From the NCBI GenBank assembly GCA_037178625.1, contig CM074130.1, positions 1,488,001 through 1,552,000 of the forward strand: a stretch of DNA of 64,000 nucleotides, given 5' to 3'. The stretch comes from Skeletonema tropicum. Its lineage: Eukaryota; Bacillariophyta; Thalassiosirophyceae; Thalassiosirales; Thalassiosiraceae. A program made the translations under genes and the position numbers. This document shows positions 52,031 to 63,404 of this stretch, in pieces. Numbering within the stretch: position 1 is the first letter of the stretch; each line of letters begins with the position of its first letter. The notes under the pieces were generated by a model, which saw nothing but the letters and a program-made list of their open reading frames with translations, ran no database searches and was not told the DNA's origin.

Positions 52031-54640
52031 ATGGCGACAAGTACTACAACGATTGAGCCTGAAAATCTGGGGGACCCGAGCCGTGTCCTTCAAGACAAAT
52101 CCACTTCACCGATGAGAACGGTAGCATTATCTCTGTTGAGTGTGAAACGAACCATCGTCAAAATTGAAGGTACCAATCGAAATGATATCAACAATAAATT
52201 TGCATATGTGCAAAAATATGATGCAGCAAAGGGGAGATACTCCGCTATTCTACTAGACAATGCAGAAGATGATGAGGAAATCTATCTTCCACCTACATCT
52301 GTCAAAGAAATCAGTATCTTTGATGCCATATTATTTGCAATCTCCAAATCTCTAGACAAGATATGCATCATTCTGATAGTTCTACTTGCATGTTTTTGGA
52401 GCAATCAAAGCATCATTGTCTGTCACATGAGTGAGATTGTCACCGTTACAGTACTCCTACTTGGTGTCAGCTTTATTGGGAGATTCCTCCTCTCTGAATA
52501 TAATTTGGTAAAGGAGAAGGTAGAATCGATGGTTGGTACTAGAAATCAAATATCAACGCTTGAAATGATTGAGTATAGAGTAGAACATTATTTTTCAACG
52601 AGTCAATGGGCCAAGGTGGCTCTGTTGCTAACTTTCACTTTCATCTTGATTTCCATTGGTGCCGTAGCTTTGGCATTTTGTGGAGATGATTCCATATCGG
52701 GTGCAGTATGGTTGGCATGGACATTTGTAGCTGATCCTGGTACTCATGCGGATGCTCCCGAAGGCTTCCTTGTCCGATTTGTGTCATTTTGCATAACAGT
52801 TGGTGGGATGTTAGTGTTCGCCTTAATGATTGGGATTATTAGTGATTATATTGGGAATAAGATTGATGAGTTGAAAAAGGGAAAGTCTCGTGTGATTGAG
52901 AGTGATCATACTGTCATGCTTGGTTGGACAGATAAGTCAATTGCAATCATTCAACAAATTTCACTTGCGAATGAATCTGAGGGCGGTGGCACCATTGTTG
53001 TTCTTGCAGACACGCCTAAAGAAGACTTGGAGGCGCAGTTGGCATTGGCCATGTCTCAAGAACGAGGATCTGCTTTGGATTTGATGGGGACTAACGTTGT
53101 ATTCCGGTCGGGAAATCCACTTGAGGAAAGTGAATTGCAGCGGGTGTCAGTGCTGACGGCGAGGAGTGTCATTGCTTTATCACCAGAAAATTTGAGCCCT
53201 GACGAAGCTGATGCAAATCAAGTGAGGCAAGTCATGGCTCTAAAAGCTCTCGATGTTGGAAATGGAAAAGAATACCCACCCGTTGTCGTGGAAGTTCAAG
53301 ATGTAGATAATAGTGAGCTGTTCACACTTGTTGCACCGGATTTTGCCGAAGTGATTGTAGCACACGACTTGATTGGTCGATTTATGCTGGAATGTGCTAG
53401 ATGCCCAGGCTTGGCAAGTGTCCTTGAAGCGATGATGGGGTTTGAAGGAAGTGAATTTTACTTTGAAGAGTGGCCCGAACTTAAAGGCAAGTCATTCCTG
53501 GATATTACCTGTCGATTTGACGACGCTATTCCGATTGGTATCAAATCCAAGTGTGGCGAAGTCTTCATTAACCCCGAGAATGATCATATTATCCAAGAAG
53601 GCGATAGTATTCTTGTGTTGGCTGAGGACAACGATACCTACGAGGTAAACGATGGAAGTTACACAACAAACAAGAAGATGAAGAATGGTCCGCCAGCTAC
53701 AGTTGCTGCAAAGCGAGTAGAGAAAATTATGTTTCTTGGCTGGAGGCGTGATATGGCGGATTTGATTGCACAGCTTGATGGATATGTTGCTAAAGGCAGT
53801 GAACTGTGGCTCTTAAACCCCGTTCCACTTGAAGAGCGAAACGAGCTGTTGAAAGATGAAGGGCACAAATCAGAGCTCAAATTGGAAAATCTGCTCCTGT
53901 ACAATGTTTTAGGAAATCCGCTTATTCGTAGAGATCTGACCAGGATTGTATCAGCTGACAATTATGGCGGAATAGTATCGCTGGATGAATTTGATTCCAT
54001 ATTAATCCTTGCTGACTCAGTTTCGATTGAGAATGGAGCTACGGTCATGTCTTGTGACAGTAGATCTTTGTCTACTTTGGTAAGTAACAAAGCAACAACG
54101 TGCATGTCGCCACATTCATTGATGTTGACCTACTCACCGTTTTATATCAAAATCGTTTAGCTCATCATACAGGACATCCAAAAGCGCCTCTACGAAGAAA
54201 AGAAAAAGGTTTTAGTCTCTTCTGCTCCTCCCAAACCCGCCACGCCTATCACAGAAATATTAGATTCTAGAACTAGAAGTTTGTTGGATGTAGTAAGTTG
54301 CTCGGCCTATGTAATGTCCAATCAAATCATTGCTTCAGTGATTGCGCAAGTATCCGAAGAACGAGATATCAATGTCGTTTTGAGAGAACTCCTTACGGCA
54401 GAAGGGTCTGAGACATACATTCGCCCTGTATCAAAATTCATTGACGTGGCAAAGGAAGACAAGATGAGTTTTTGGGACATCGCACTTCGTGCAAGGCAAC
54501 AACGAGAGGTTGCTATTGGGTACAAGCCGGCAGAGATGGATTTTAGAGAAGCAAGCCTACTAATTATCAACCCGCCTGACAAAGACTCGGAGAGAGTTTG
54601 GAAAGCTGGGGATAAAATCATCACCTTTGCTCTAGATTAG
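52031..54640 (+). CDS. CASTOR/POLLUX-like ion channel
   Basis: Two exons, 52031-54079 and 54161-54640, with an 81-nt intron (GTAAGT...TTTAG), phase 0; 842 aa. Membrane segments lie at about residues 105-125, 130-150, 195-218 and 255-275. Between the last two is a pore-like WLAWTFVADPGTHADAPEG, comparable with the ADPG/ADSG filter region of the CASTOR/POLLUX family. After the pore come RCK-like nucleotide-binding domains (VMLGWTDKSIAIIQQ, VVVEVQDVDNSELF, and a second IMFLGWRRDMADLI). In plants these channels act in nuclear calcium signalling; in algae the role is unknown. There is a 30-residue N-terminal extension and no clear targeting peptide. Confidence 0.88.
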
Positions 54641-54729
54641 ATAAGCAAATAGGAGCTTCAATAGGTATTTTTTTGCCTTTAACTCTTCGGTCATTATGTT
54701 TACATTCACATTTATTTACCCCACGCTTA

Positions 54730-57089
54730 TTACTGAACTGGTTCGTCAGTACGCTTTCCTGCAAGATAGAATTTTTGGCATGTATCAATTTTCACATTAA
54801 CCAGCTCTCCTCTTAATTCGTCAATGTCTCCATCGAAGTAGACGATGTAGCCATGTGTAGTTCTTCCCATGACCTGTGTCGGTACTTTCACATTGCGCTC
54901 TTCTACAAGTACTTCTACTACTCGATCCATCATTCGTGCCCTCCTCTCGGTAGCATGTTGCAAAACCAATTCATTAATCCGATGCAAACGATCTTGCTTC
55001 ACTTCCTCTGAGAGTTGATTGTCCCAATCAGCTGCAGGTGTGTTTGGTCGCGGACTGTAAGCTGCAGTATTCACTGTGTCGAATTTGACCTTTTCCATAA
55101 TATCTAATGTATCCAAAAAGTCCTGTTCGGTCTCGCCAGGAAATCCCACGATGACATCAGCTGTGATAGCAGCGTCGGGTAAACGCTGCCTGACTCGATC
55201 AACGATCTGAAGGAACTTCTCCCGAGTGTGACCTCTCCCCATAGCTTTGAGAACACTGTTGCTGCCGCTTTGGAAAGGAATATGAAAATACTCACAAGCA
55301 GTGGGTGTATCTGCAACAGCATCGACGACGCCAAGACTCATGTAACGAGGGTGTGAGGTGACGAATCTGAGACGTTCCAAACCGGGCACCGACCCAACAA
55401 TTTTGAGAAGGTCAGAGAATTTGCGTTTGGGTATCATATCTCTTCCATATGCGTCAATGTTTTGGCCAAGCAGAGTCACTTCCTTGAAGCCCTGGTTGAC
55501 GAGCTCTGTAACTTCATCGACAATTGATTCTACCGGACGACTTTGTTCCACTCCTCTCGTGGTGGGTACAATACAATATGTGCATCGTTCATTGCATCCG
55601 TAAATAACATTGACCCTTACAAGATGACGAAGGATATGATTCAATAAGAACAAATGAAGAACAATCCAAGTAAACAAACGTAATACATAACTCTGGTACA
55701 AAAAACTCACCAAGCACAAACACTACTCTGCCTTCTAGGCTTGGTACTATCCTCCATAATATGAGACGCTTCCGTCGCCACAACCTGATTCCCATTCGCC
55801 ACATCCTCCAACAAATCACCAATCCTATTCGCATACTGAGGTCCCATAACTAAATCAATTTCAGGAACACGTCTCAACAATGACTGTCCTTCCTGCTGAG
55901 CGACACAGCCTGCTACCACAATTGTAACATCTTCGCCATCTCTCTTGCGTTTGGCATGTGGACCAAGATACGAATATACCTTTTGCTCCGCATGATCACG
56001 AATAGAGCAGGTATTGAGAATGATAATATCGGGCTTTTTCTTCTTGGACTTGCGAATTGTTTTTGTCTCTTGGAATAATCCATCATTGTCATCCGTCATC
56101 GTTGTCACTTCTTCTTGATCATCGGCAAGTGGACGAATCCCAAGGCTCATCAATTGACCCTCAATACGTTCGGAATCGGCCGAGTTCATTTGACATCCCA
56201 TGGTTTCAATCTTGTAGGTTAAACCTAATTTGGACACTTCATCTTCACTTTGTTCGAGGAGGGCACCTCCCATAATACCCGCAAGCTTGGTCCCTTGACG
56301 ACTGCTCCCTCCAACGTTTGGTTCACCCAACTCCATATCATTTGAGTATACCTTGACACCAATAGCTTCATCTCCTTCCTGCTGCTGTTGATTCGACTTC
56401 TTCTTCTTCTTGGTCTTTCTAGCCTTGATATAACTCAACTTTCGTACATCCACCATGACATCCACAACTTGCACCAAATGTACACCACGATTCGACTCCA
56501 CCATTAAAATATCTCCTGGTTTCGATGGTGTATCAATGATAAACTGCCGTGCAGAGGGGGGTAGAATCAGATCCAAATGTTCATTTGGATTCTTCACCTC
56601 AATGTTGTTATCAAAATTTTCCGACAGGTTGAGCCAACCAACCGACCCTCCCTCCTCTCTCGTCTCCGCACAATTACTAACACTTGTGGCCATTTGTTCA
56701 AAGTTCCATTCTGCCTTGGTGAGTTTGTCAAGTGTTTGTGTCGCTAGTTCTTTGGAAGCGAAGAGAATGTGTGATAGGCGTAGAGCGAGGAGAGGACTTC
56801 CGCTACTGTTGTCGCCATCGTTATTATTGTTGTTGATATTGTAATTAATAATTTTACGTGAATCAACTTCAGAGCCACGTTTGGTGGGATATTTAATGTT
56901 TGTTTCACTTCCGGTGATTGGACTTGTGACTACTTTTACGGCCTCGTCGTTTCCGGCTACTGCGGATGCCAGTGGATGATGATGGTGATGTTGTGACGCT
57001 GGCTGGAAGGCTAGTGTAGATGATGGTGAAAATAGTAAGAGCAATGATGCAGTGACAGCAGACGCTGCCAGAGATAGTTCGCGCACCAT
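54730..57089 (-). CDS. Parvulin domain - MiaB fusion (tRNA methylthiotransferase), plastid-type precursor
   Basis: Exons 55711-57089 and 54730-55615; intron of 95 nt (GTGAGT...GTAAG), phase 2; 754 aa. The N-terminus [20 protein letters not shown] is a signal peptide with a diatom plastid cleavage motif. Residues 103-212 read as a parvulin-type prolyl isomerase: [20 protein letters not shown], then GGSVGWLNL, then [17 protein letters not shown]. Residues 290-754 are MiaB: cluster cysteines C299, C361 ([18 protein letters not shown]) and C395, the radical-SAM CxxxCxxC at C467/C471/C474 (GCNERCTYC), and a C-terminal TRAM-like region. MiaB adds a 2-methylthio group to i6A37 of tRNAs. A basic insert ([11 protein letters not shown]) links the two parts. 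Several parvulin catalytic residues are hard to place, so activity of that part is uncertain. Confidence 0.87.
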
Positions 57090-57643
57090 GGTGGTAGTTT
57101 AATGGCTTAGTTTCGTTGCTGTGTTGCCTCTATCAGATGCAGTAGCATGCTGTGATGTGTCGGTGCCAGTGCCATGTGCGTCATACATGGATAGATATAG
57201 GGTGGAACAAAAAGCGGTTGGTGTCGATTTCAATACTATTCCCACGTCTAAACCTACGTAAAGATTTAGATACCCATCTCTTTTCAAAAATGCCTTCCAA
57301 AAATCTTACGCCAGAAAAGCAAGCTATCGTACCATAGCAGTGAAAAAGCATAAGTATGTACCATACTGCTGTCGCCCAACGAAATCACGATGTCAGTTGT
57401 CCAAAAGCATTAAGTTAGGTGATTCGGCATGCAGACCCATCTCTTGGGTTTTTATGGACGGTCCTGTTATTGAATAAGTGTGTTTGGAAAAGTTGCTGTC
57501 AAGGAGACACGAAAGAGAGAGATGGATAAAATCCAGGCGCATTTGTCGTTTAGCCTTTGATATAAGTATGTGTAGCTGCATCAAAACATTCCATCTAGAA
57601 TATAAAAAGATTTCTACACATGTTCGATGTTGTTGATATGTAT
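57090..57643. other. Intergenic region
   Basis: About 550 bp between the start of the MiaB gene and the 3' end of the MARC-like gene, both on the minus strand. It should hold the MiaB promoter and the other gene's 3' untranslated region. Short frames here have no recognised domain. Confidence 0.5.
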
Positions 57644-58864
57644 CTATTCCGCTTGAACATCTTCCATATCCCAAACAGCCTCCCCTCTCGTCAAGATTGT
57701 CACAGGATCACCAACATGTATGACCTTGTTATAACTATCTCCATTCAGTACAGCATTCTGTGCAAAATAAACATCCTCCTCACTCTTACCCAAAGCTCGG
57801 AATTCCGAAAGAGTCGCGACAGGTTCTTCTCCTCGCTCGCCCGTCAGTTGATCGGTACAAGACTGTTTGCATCGAGGACAACCTTTCACAAGATGGAGAA
57901 TCACTGCATCCTTTCCTCTACCAATTTTGATTGCCTTCCAGTTGTCTTCGTCAAATGCTTTCGAGGTATTGCTAATGACAATATTCGGTCGAAATCGACT
58001 CATGGGAATGGATTCTTCTTTGCCCTTTTGTTTCAACTTTTGATTCAGGAGCTCCAGAGATGCTTCGGCAGCAACCAAAATTGGAAAGCCATCCGTCAAT
58101 CCACCCTCGGGGAGATCTGCAAAGAGCCCAACTCGAGCAGCATCTGGACAGTACTGTTCGTTTACTTTTCTCACACTTGATTCCAATATTGTTACAACTC
58201 GAACATCTTTAAAGGAGGGATCGTCTTTACAAACTATACTTGCGACGTATTCAGCTGCGTCATCTCCTACATCGGCAACTTCGACTACATCACTCCAAAC
58301 CCCGGCTAAATATTTAACGGAGTATGTCTTGATTGTATTTGGATGAGTATCAATATAAGCATAATCATTCTGATTAGACGCCGATGATAATTTGAGCAGT
58401 ATCTTCGTTCGATCCTGGGATAACACCGGCTTCAGTTCAATGGTGGCAAGACTTGGTGCCTGGCGCTGTGTAAAGAATCGATGTGTTGCTTCACCCTTGG
58501 CAAAGCTCCCGTGTAGAGGAGTCGGTAGTGGTCGAACGAGCATGAGACGACGATCGGATAGAAGACCATGCTTGTCAAATTTTGTTTCGGGGATTGAGAC
58601 GGCTCTCATTGATTTTATGGGATGGATTAATATTCCTGAGACGCGAGGACTATCATCATCTTGTTCATTTGTGCTGCTGCTGCTGCTGTTGTCGTCATCT
58701 TTTTGAGCACATAATTTTCGTATTTCCCTTCTTTCTCTGTGAGATTTTAGTATGAGTTGGATCTTTTTGGGCTGAAAGATGTTTAGTAAAACTATGACGA
58801 TTGCTGTCCAAACAGCGATGGTGGAGAAGTTATCAAACGCAGCAGTGCTGCCAGAGGAGACCAT
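57644..58864 (-). CDS. MOSC-domain protein, MARC-like
   Basis: Single exon, 406 aa from the Met at 58864 (MVSSGSTAAF). The frame is open further upstream to 59113, but that part lies in the palindromic promoter and looks non-coding. An N-terminal anchor (VWTAIVIVLLNIF) is followed by a basic/acidic linker. Then comes MOSC_N (VSGILIHPIKSMRAVSIPET...GLLSDRRLMLV) and the MOSC domain (FRPNIVISNTSKAFDEDNW, then VKGCPRCKQSC). The Cys in KGCPRC corresponds to the molybdenum-ligand Cys of mitochondrial amidoxime-reducing components. Family members reduce N-hydroxylated compounds with cytochrome b5 partners. It shares a divergent promoter with the gene at 59339. Confidence 0.85.
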   Translation of the reverse strand: MVSSGSTAAFDNFSTIAVWTAIVIVLLNIFQPKKIQLILKSHRERREIRKLCAQKDDDNSSSSSTNEQDDDSPRVSGILIHPIKSMRAVSIPETKFDKHGLLSDRRLMLVRPLPTPLHGSFAKGEATHRFFTQRQAPSLATIELKPVLSQDRTKILLKLSSASNQNDYAYIDTHPNTIKTYSVKYLAGVWSDVVEVADVGDDAAEYVASIVCKDDPSFKDVRVVTILESSVRKVNEQYCPDAARVGLFADLPEGGLTDGFPILVAAEASLELLNQKLKQKGKEESIPMSRFRPNIVISNTSKAFDEDNWKAIKIGRGKDAVILHLVKGCPRCKQSCTDQLTGERGEEPVATLSEFRALGKSEEDVYFAQNAVLNGDSYNKVIHVGDPVTILTRGEAVWDMEDVQAE

Positions 58865-58990
58865 TGTCTTCTTTACTTCCACAAGAGGATGAATAGGTGA
58901 GTTGTCGCAGGCTACTGCCGATGCTGCCGGCCGATGCTGTTGCTTTTTATTTTGTTGCTTTGTGCTATTTGGCTTTGTGCTTTGTGCTTT

Positions 58991-59056
58991 GTGGCGACTC
59001 GTGACTCGAGTTGACGGCTCGTGACTCGACCTGCAACTCGAGTCACGAGTCGCCAC
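58991..59056. repeat. Hairpin with 22-bp perfect arms
   Basis: Arms 58991-59012 (GTGGCGACTCGTGACTCGAG...) and 59035-59056 are exact reverse complements; the 22-nt loop itself contains another CTCGTGACTCGA. Confidence 0.9.
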
Positions 59057-59224
59057 GAAACAATACGTCATTACATTACGACCGAGGAGTTGTAGGGAGT
59101 TGTATCTCACCATAAGCTAAAATACCATAGCAGTGGGAGTGGCCACTGTCAGGCTCGTTTGTTTCATCCGCTAACTTCCACCTGTGGTAGTGCGGGGAAG
59201 ACAGGTAGGTAAAATTTTGGTTGG

Positions 59225-59282
59225 CGACTCGTGACTGCACCTGAAGACTCGTGGCTGCACCTGCAGGTGCAGTCACGAGTCG
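59225..59282. repeat. Hairpin with 19-bp perfect arms
   Basis: CGACTCGTGACTGCACCTG at 59225-59243 pairs exactly with 59264-59282. The loop holds a diverged copy of the same arm (GACTCGTGGCTGCACCTG), giving a nested structure. It shares the CGACTCGTGACT motif with the hairpin 170 bp to the left. Confidence 0.9.
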
Positions 59283-59338
59283 TCAAAACAAAAAATACGC
59301 AAAGCAAAGCAAAACGCAAGCAGAACATTAATAACACC

Positions 59339-60199
59339 ATGGCGAACAACCGGCTATCGCCACGAACGGTGGCCGCACTGAATCACTTACGCCGCCTCAA
59401 ACCGCTCGATGGCTATGCAGCCGAGAGCTATTCCTATTTTGGGAAAAACCTCATTAGATTGAAACGAAGAAACATTCCGTTAAAAGATGAGGGATTTCTT
59501 GATATTTGGCTAATCAACTCGAGAGTGATTGGGATTCAAATCCTTACGTCATCTGGGTCTGTTGGTAGAGGGGTGGTTTTGGTGAATGAGGATGGAACGC
59601 CATGCACTAGAAATGATTCTCCGATAACTGTGAACATGGCGGATGCTTTGACTGCAAATAATAATAGCGCTTCGGGAGCATCCTCCTCCACAAGACGAAA
59701 TTCAAGTAGTGGTGTTGCTGCAGCTTACAATAATGCACAACCCACCAACCCTCTCTCAAACATTGACAATGAAAATTTACTGCAATACGGTATAATGGGG
59801 CTAGCTGCTCTAGTGGTTCTCAAGATTGTAGTCAACGCATTGAGCAACCTGGCCTTTTTACTCCTCCCTCTGCTGTACTTTTATGCATCTGGCAACTGCC
59901 CCAGTCCGGAATCGTTTGATGCCAAGAAGGAACTGAAACGGGTAATGAGAGGTGCACATTTACCAGAAGAGCAGCAACCAAAGGGATGGTTGGAGCAAAA
60001 ACTGAATCGACTTGCGGCATCGGTCAGCACAGAGTTGGCAACGAGTTTGGGATATGAAGTTCGTATGACGGATTATTTTGGGGTTGCGAGGTTGAGTGCG
60101 GTGAAGGTCCCTGTGGCAGGGTGTGAGTTTTATTGGATAGGTATTTTTAATCGGTGGCAATATATCGGGCAGAGGGAATTGAGGAATAACAATGACTGA
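59339..60199 (+). CDS. Unknown membrane protein
   Basis: Single exon, 286 aa, starting MANNRLSPRTVAALNHLRRL. The first 85 residues contain a compact, conserved-looking section (YSYFGKNLIRLKRRNIPLKD, LDIWLINSRVIGIQILT), then a Ser/Asn-rich linker. A long hydrophobic region at about residues 155-185 (MGLAALVVLKIVVNALSNLA, FLLLPLLYFYA) suggests one or two membrane spans. A final soluble part ends YWIGIFNRWQYIGQRELRNN. I do not recognise the family. The regular codon use and clear start make it a likely real gene; it is divergent from the MARC-like gene. Confidence 0.7.
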   Translation: MANNRLSPRTVAALNHLRRLKPLDGYAAESYSYFGKNLIRLKRRNIPLKDEGFLDIWLINSRVIGIQILTSSGSVGRGVVLVNEDGTPCTRNDSPITVNMADALTANNNSASGASSSTRRNSSSGVAAAYNNAQPTNPLSNIDNENLLQYGIMGLAALVVLKIVVNALSNLAFLLLPLLYFYASGNCPSPESFDAKKELKRVMRGAHLPEEQQPKGWLEQKLNRLAASVSTELATSLGYEVRMTDYFGVARLSAVKVPVAGCEFYWIGIFNRWQYIGQRELRNNND

Positions 60200-60603
60200 T
60201 CGATATGTAGTAGATTCGGCGATCAGTTGATAGAAGACTCTTGATGTATGACTGACCAATAATTGTCGTAGCATCCTTGGTGAACGTTGAAGCATTTGCA
60301 GTTGTAAAGTGTGCTAGTATTGTTGTTCGCTATTATTAGAAACAATTGTATGGTGCTGAATAGCTCTTAGTGCACTGAGCTTGCTCAACGTTGAAGGATG
60401 TGCAGTCGTATAAAGTATGTAGATAATGATGTTTGCCAATATTAGGAACAAGAAGTGTATGGTGTACTGATTAGTTCTAAATGACCGCGGCTTGCTTAAC
60501 GTTGAAGCATGTGCAGCTGTGTGTGATGTATATAGTATGCAGGTAATATTGTTTACTATTATTAGAAACAATTCAACGCTACGCTACTGATAGCATAGAT
60601 TTT
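60200..60603. other. Intergenic region with a three-copy repeat
   Basis: About 400 bp between convergent 3' ends. Most of it is an imperfect tandem repeat (next entry); no gene was seen. Confidence 0.6.
60280..60575. repeat. Imperfect tandem repeat, 104-111-bp unit, about 3 copies
   Basis: The landmark AACGTTGAAG occurs at 60283, 60387 and 60498, each followed by C/G ATTTGCAG- or ATGTGCAG-like sequence and later by TATTAGAAACAA or TATTAGGAACAA. It lies between the converging genes and probably within their 3' untranslated regions. Confidence 0.8.
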
Positions 60604-63404
60604 CTATGTTCTGTAGCTTGCTGATTTTGCTCCAGCATAGTTCGCACGCGTGTATCCATTGCGCGTATACTTGCCAGCATTGACAATGACACCGCTTCCA
60701 CCCTTGGCTGCAGAGTGAAGCATGTCGTTTGGTGCGGAGTGACAACCGTAGGGATCTTTGTTCCGTAATTTGCGTCCCTTCTTTCCCCACTGTTTTATCT
60801 TCTTGTGGGCCTTACCTCGCTTATCTCCTTCTGTTGGTCTATCGATTTCGTCTCCAAAGATTGCATCAAAATCGTCAAAGTCCTCTTCAACGTGGGCTAC
60901 ATTCTCCTTCTTGGCGGCTGCCATTTCTATTGCCTGTTCCATCTTCTCTTTCTTCTTCAAGTTGTTGGTATTCTTGATAGCCGTTGTGAGCGTCTCGCGT
61001 TGATACTCTTCATCATTCATGATCGACTCGCCATCTTTCAATGCGGGAGGAGAGTGGCAATAAAGTAACTTTCCTTCACTGTAATCCTTGACAACATGTC
61101 TTGAGGCACGTTGGTAATCAGGAACACCACTTGCCGCAGCAAGCATACTTCTTACTATACAATACTGTACCAAGCAGCTCCTCGGCAGTCGGTGGAGGCA
61201 AATCCTTGCTCGTCCAACCCTTTTCTTTCAGTTCTTGCTTGGTTGGTTCTGGAATATGCATTCCGTAGTGTGCGTTTAACACCTCACGTGGTACCCTCTT
61301 ACAGATCAGAGAAACTACTGGCCAATGATCTCGCATTTGTGCAATGGGATACACTCCCGCTGCGATCATGTCTGCCGTAGACGAAACGAAACTTGGGAAT
61401 ACAAGTCCAGGACAATCACAAAGCATCATGTCGGAGCGATCGGGAAGAAGGAGTGTTTGGAAATGCTTTGTTTTTCCGGGTTGAGCTGCAACTCCGACGC
61501 GAACGCCACCGTGGAATTGCTTTTGAGCTTTCTACTAGCACATTGATAACGGACGATTTACCAACTGTGATAGAACAGATAAAGTAGTGATGACGGGGTG
61601 AGATGCTGAAAAAATGTATGCCAAGATAGGGTTATCCATCACAAAGAGGCAACTTACCATTTGGAAATCCTACCATTCCATATTGAATCCGATTATCGTA
61701 CTTTTCTTCAGGTTCGCAACCATGTCTCTTGGCAAATGAATCTAGAGTCTCCAAAAGCTCCTCTCTTGACAAGGGCTTCTCAATCCCAATCGAGTCTACC
61801 GAAGATTGAGTCGATGCGACAGCTTCTTGCGGCTTTGATGAGGTTTCATCTTGGACGGCATCATTTTCATCAGCATCCAAGTCTTGTTCGTCATCCGAAA
61901 CAACTTGTGTTGCTGTAAAACATCTACTTCCGTTGCCTTTTTGGCCGCAGCAACAGCCTGATCAATCTTCTTCTGTTCATCGTACGCAGAAAAGAAGAGA
62001 TGGTCAATTCCACGCTGTGTAAAGTATTCACTCCAAGCTCGTCTCTGTCGAGCGGTCAAATAGTCACTCTTGTTCACAAGCATTAGCATTGGCTTCCCTA
62101 ATTCATCCATAGCATACGCACGTAAATCATCAGATAGATAAAACAACGGATTCCTCGCATCTACAATCTTGCAATACAACAGCAGATCGTTCCAACACTC
62201 GCCACAACTGTCTCCACACATTCAAGTTCTTCTCGTATGGAGTGACAGATGCACCAGCGACGCCTCCACCATTTTTGGCAAATGCCATGGCGGCAATTTG
62301 TTCCTCTCTCCTGGCTACACCTCGTCGCCATTCTAGAAATGCATCATTTTCCATCTGGTCTAATTCCTCGGCTGTGGTAACACCAGGGGTCCACGCCGGT
62401 CGACGCGGGACACTCAATTCTTGAAATGCAAAATTCTCCTCCACTCCGCCACCCTCCTTGTCTTCATACAAGGCTATTCTCGAAGAAGGACGAAAACGTC
62501 GCTTCCTGAGGTCCAACACCAGCAGGGACGTATTCTCTAGCAACAGTAATCAATCTCCAAGAACTGTTCTCGCTCCGACTGAAAGTCCTTGTTGGCCAAT
62601 TGTGCCTGAAGTAAGAAGTCGGATAGGTCATCTACCTCGAGGACCGATGTCATCTTTTTAGTGCCTTCAGCGGGGTCTTCTATGCCGATGGAGGTGGCTC
62701 CGGTAGCCATCATTCCTTGGCCGTGGGCAGAAGATCCATTGGATTTGGGTGTCCATCGTTTGACTTGTGAACTGTCATAGAGAGGAGATGAAGGTAAGAA
62801 ATGCATGAGTGAGATGGAGATGATCAATAAAACATATCACGATGGTGATGTTGCAGCACTACATTCCAACAAACAAAGAATCCGAAATTGGCTGCCGATC
62901 TCAAAGATTATACTTCCACCATGCGGGCAAGCCACATACATCAAGAAATACGCTAAATTTTTCGTCATGGCCAATCATTGCTGTGCGTTTTCTTTCGTTT
63001 GGCTGCACACAAATCACATCGCAATACTCAGTAACAATCATGAAGCATATATACACCGTGCATATACGTAAAAGAACGTCAGTACCACAGAGATGTAAAT
63101 CAACATCCATTAAGTTCAGGTAATAAATTGAAAAGTAAGTATATCGTTTCATCATTCGTTCTTTGTTGTACATGATGTAATGTGTTACAGTCATCATTGT
63201 CACTGAGTTGAAAATTTTGTGATGCAATTTGTAGAGAGTGTGCGGTGCGCCATTCCATGGTTGTGTGCTACATAAGACATGTAATCAATAAATACATCTA
63301 CACTTGATGCTGGGAACGTACCGCTGCAGCGCTTTACCAAATCCAGCAGCCCTCATATCCTTTTTGGGTTTTCCCTTTCGGGATGTACCTTGATTTCGTG
63401 GCAT
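60604..63404 (-). CDS. LSG1: LSG1-type ribosome-biogenesis GTPase, five frameshifts
   Basis: Exons 63322-63404, 61658-62771 and 60604-61564; introns of 550 and 93 nt. Start MPRNQGTSRKGKPKKDMRAAGFGKALQR. Family marks: LSDFLLQAQLANKDFQSERE, IPRRP-like SVPRRPAW, FLEWRR, WRQLWRVLERS, and a circularly permuted GTPase order: G4 VNKSD, then G1 GFPNVGKSS, then G3 DCPGL. Later come VKDYSEGKLLYC and a Lys-rich tail. LSG1 releases NMD3 from 60S subunits in the cytoplasm. The frame breaks near 62540, 62168, 61915, 61529 and 61165; three look like one-base insertions and two like one-base losses. Correcting them gives 719 codons. Either the sequence is poor here or this copy is a recent pseudogene. Confidence 0.85.

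Larger units (their letters stand above)
58865..59338. promoter_or_regulatory. Bidirectional promoter with ACTCGTGACT palindromes
   Basis: 474 bp between the divergent starts of the MARC-like and unknown membrane protein genes. The decamer ACTCGTGACT or its complement AGTCACGAGT occurs repeatedly, organised into two perfect-arm hairpins (58991-59056 and 59225-59282). Such clustered dyads could bind a dimeric regulator or be small fold-back repeats. Confidence 0.6.

Noticed and set aside
58865..59113. N-terminal extension of the MARC-like protein up to 59113
   Set aside because: The extra codons lie in the hairpin-rich promoter and encode no targeting or domain pattern; Met 58864 precedes a clean membrane anchor.
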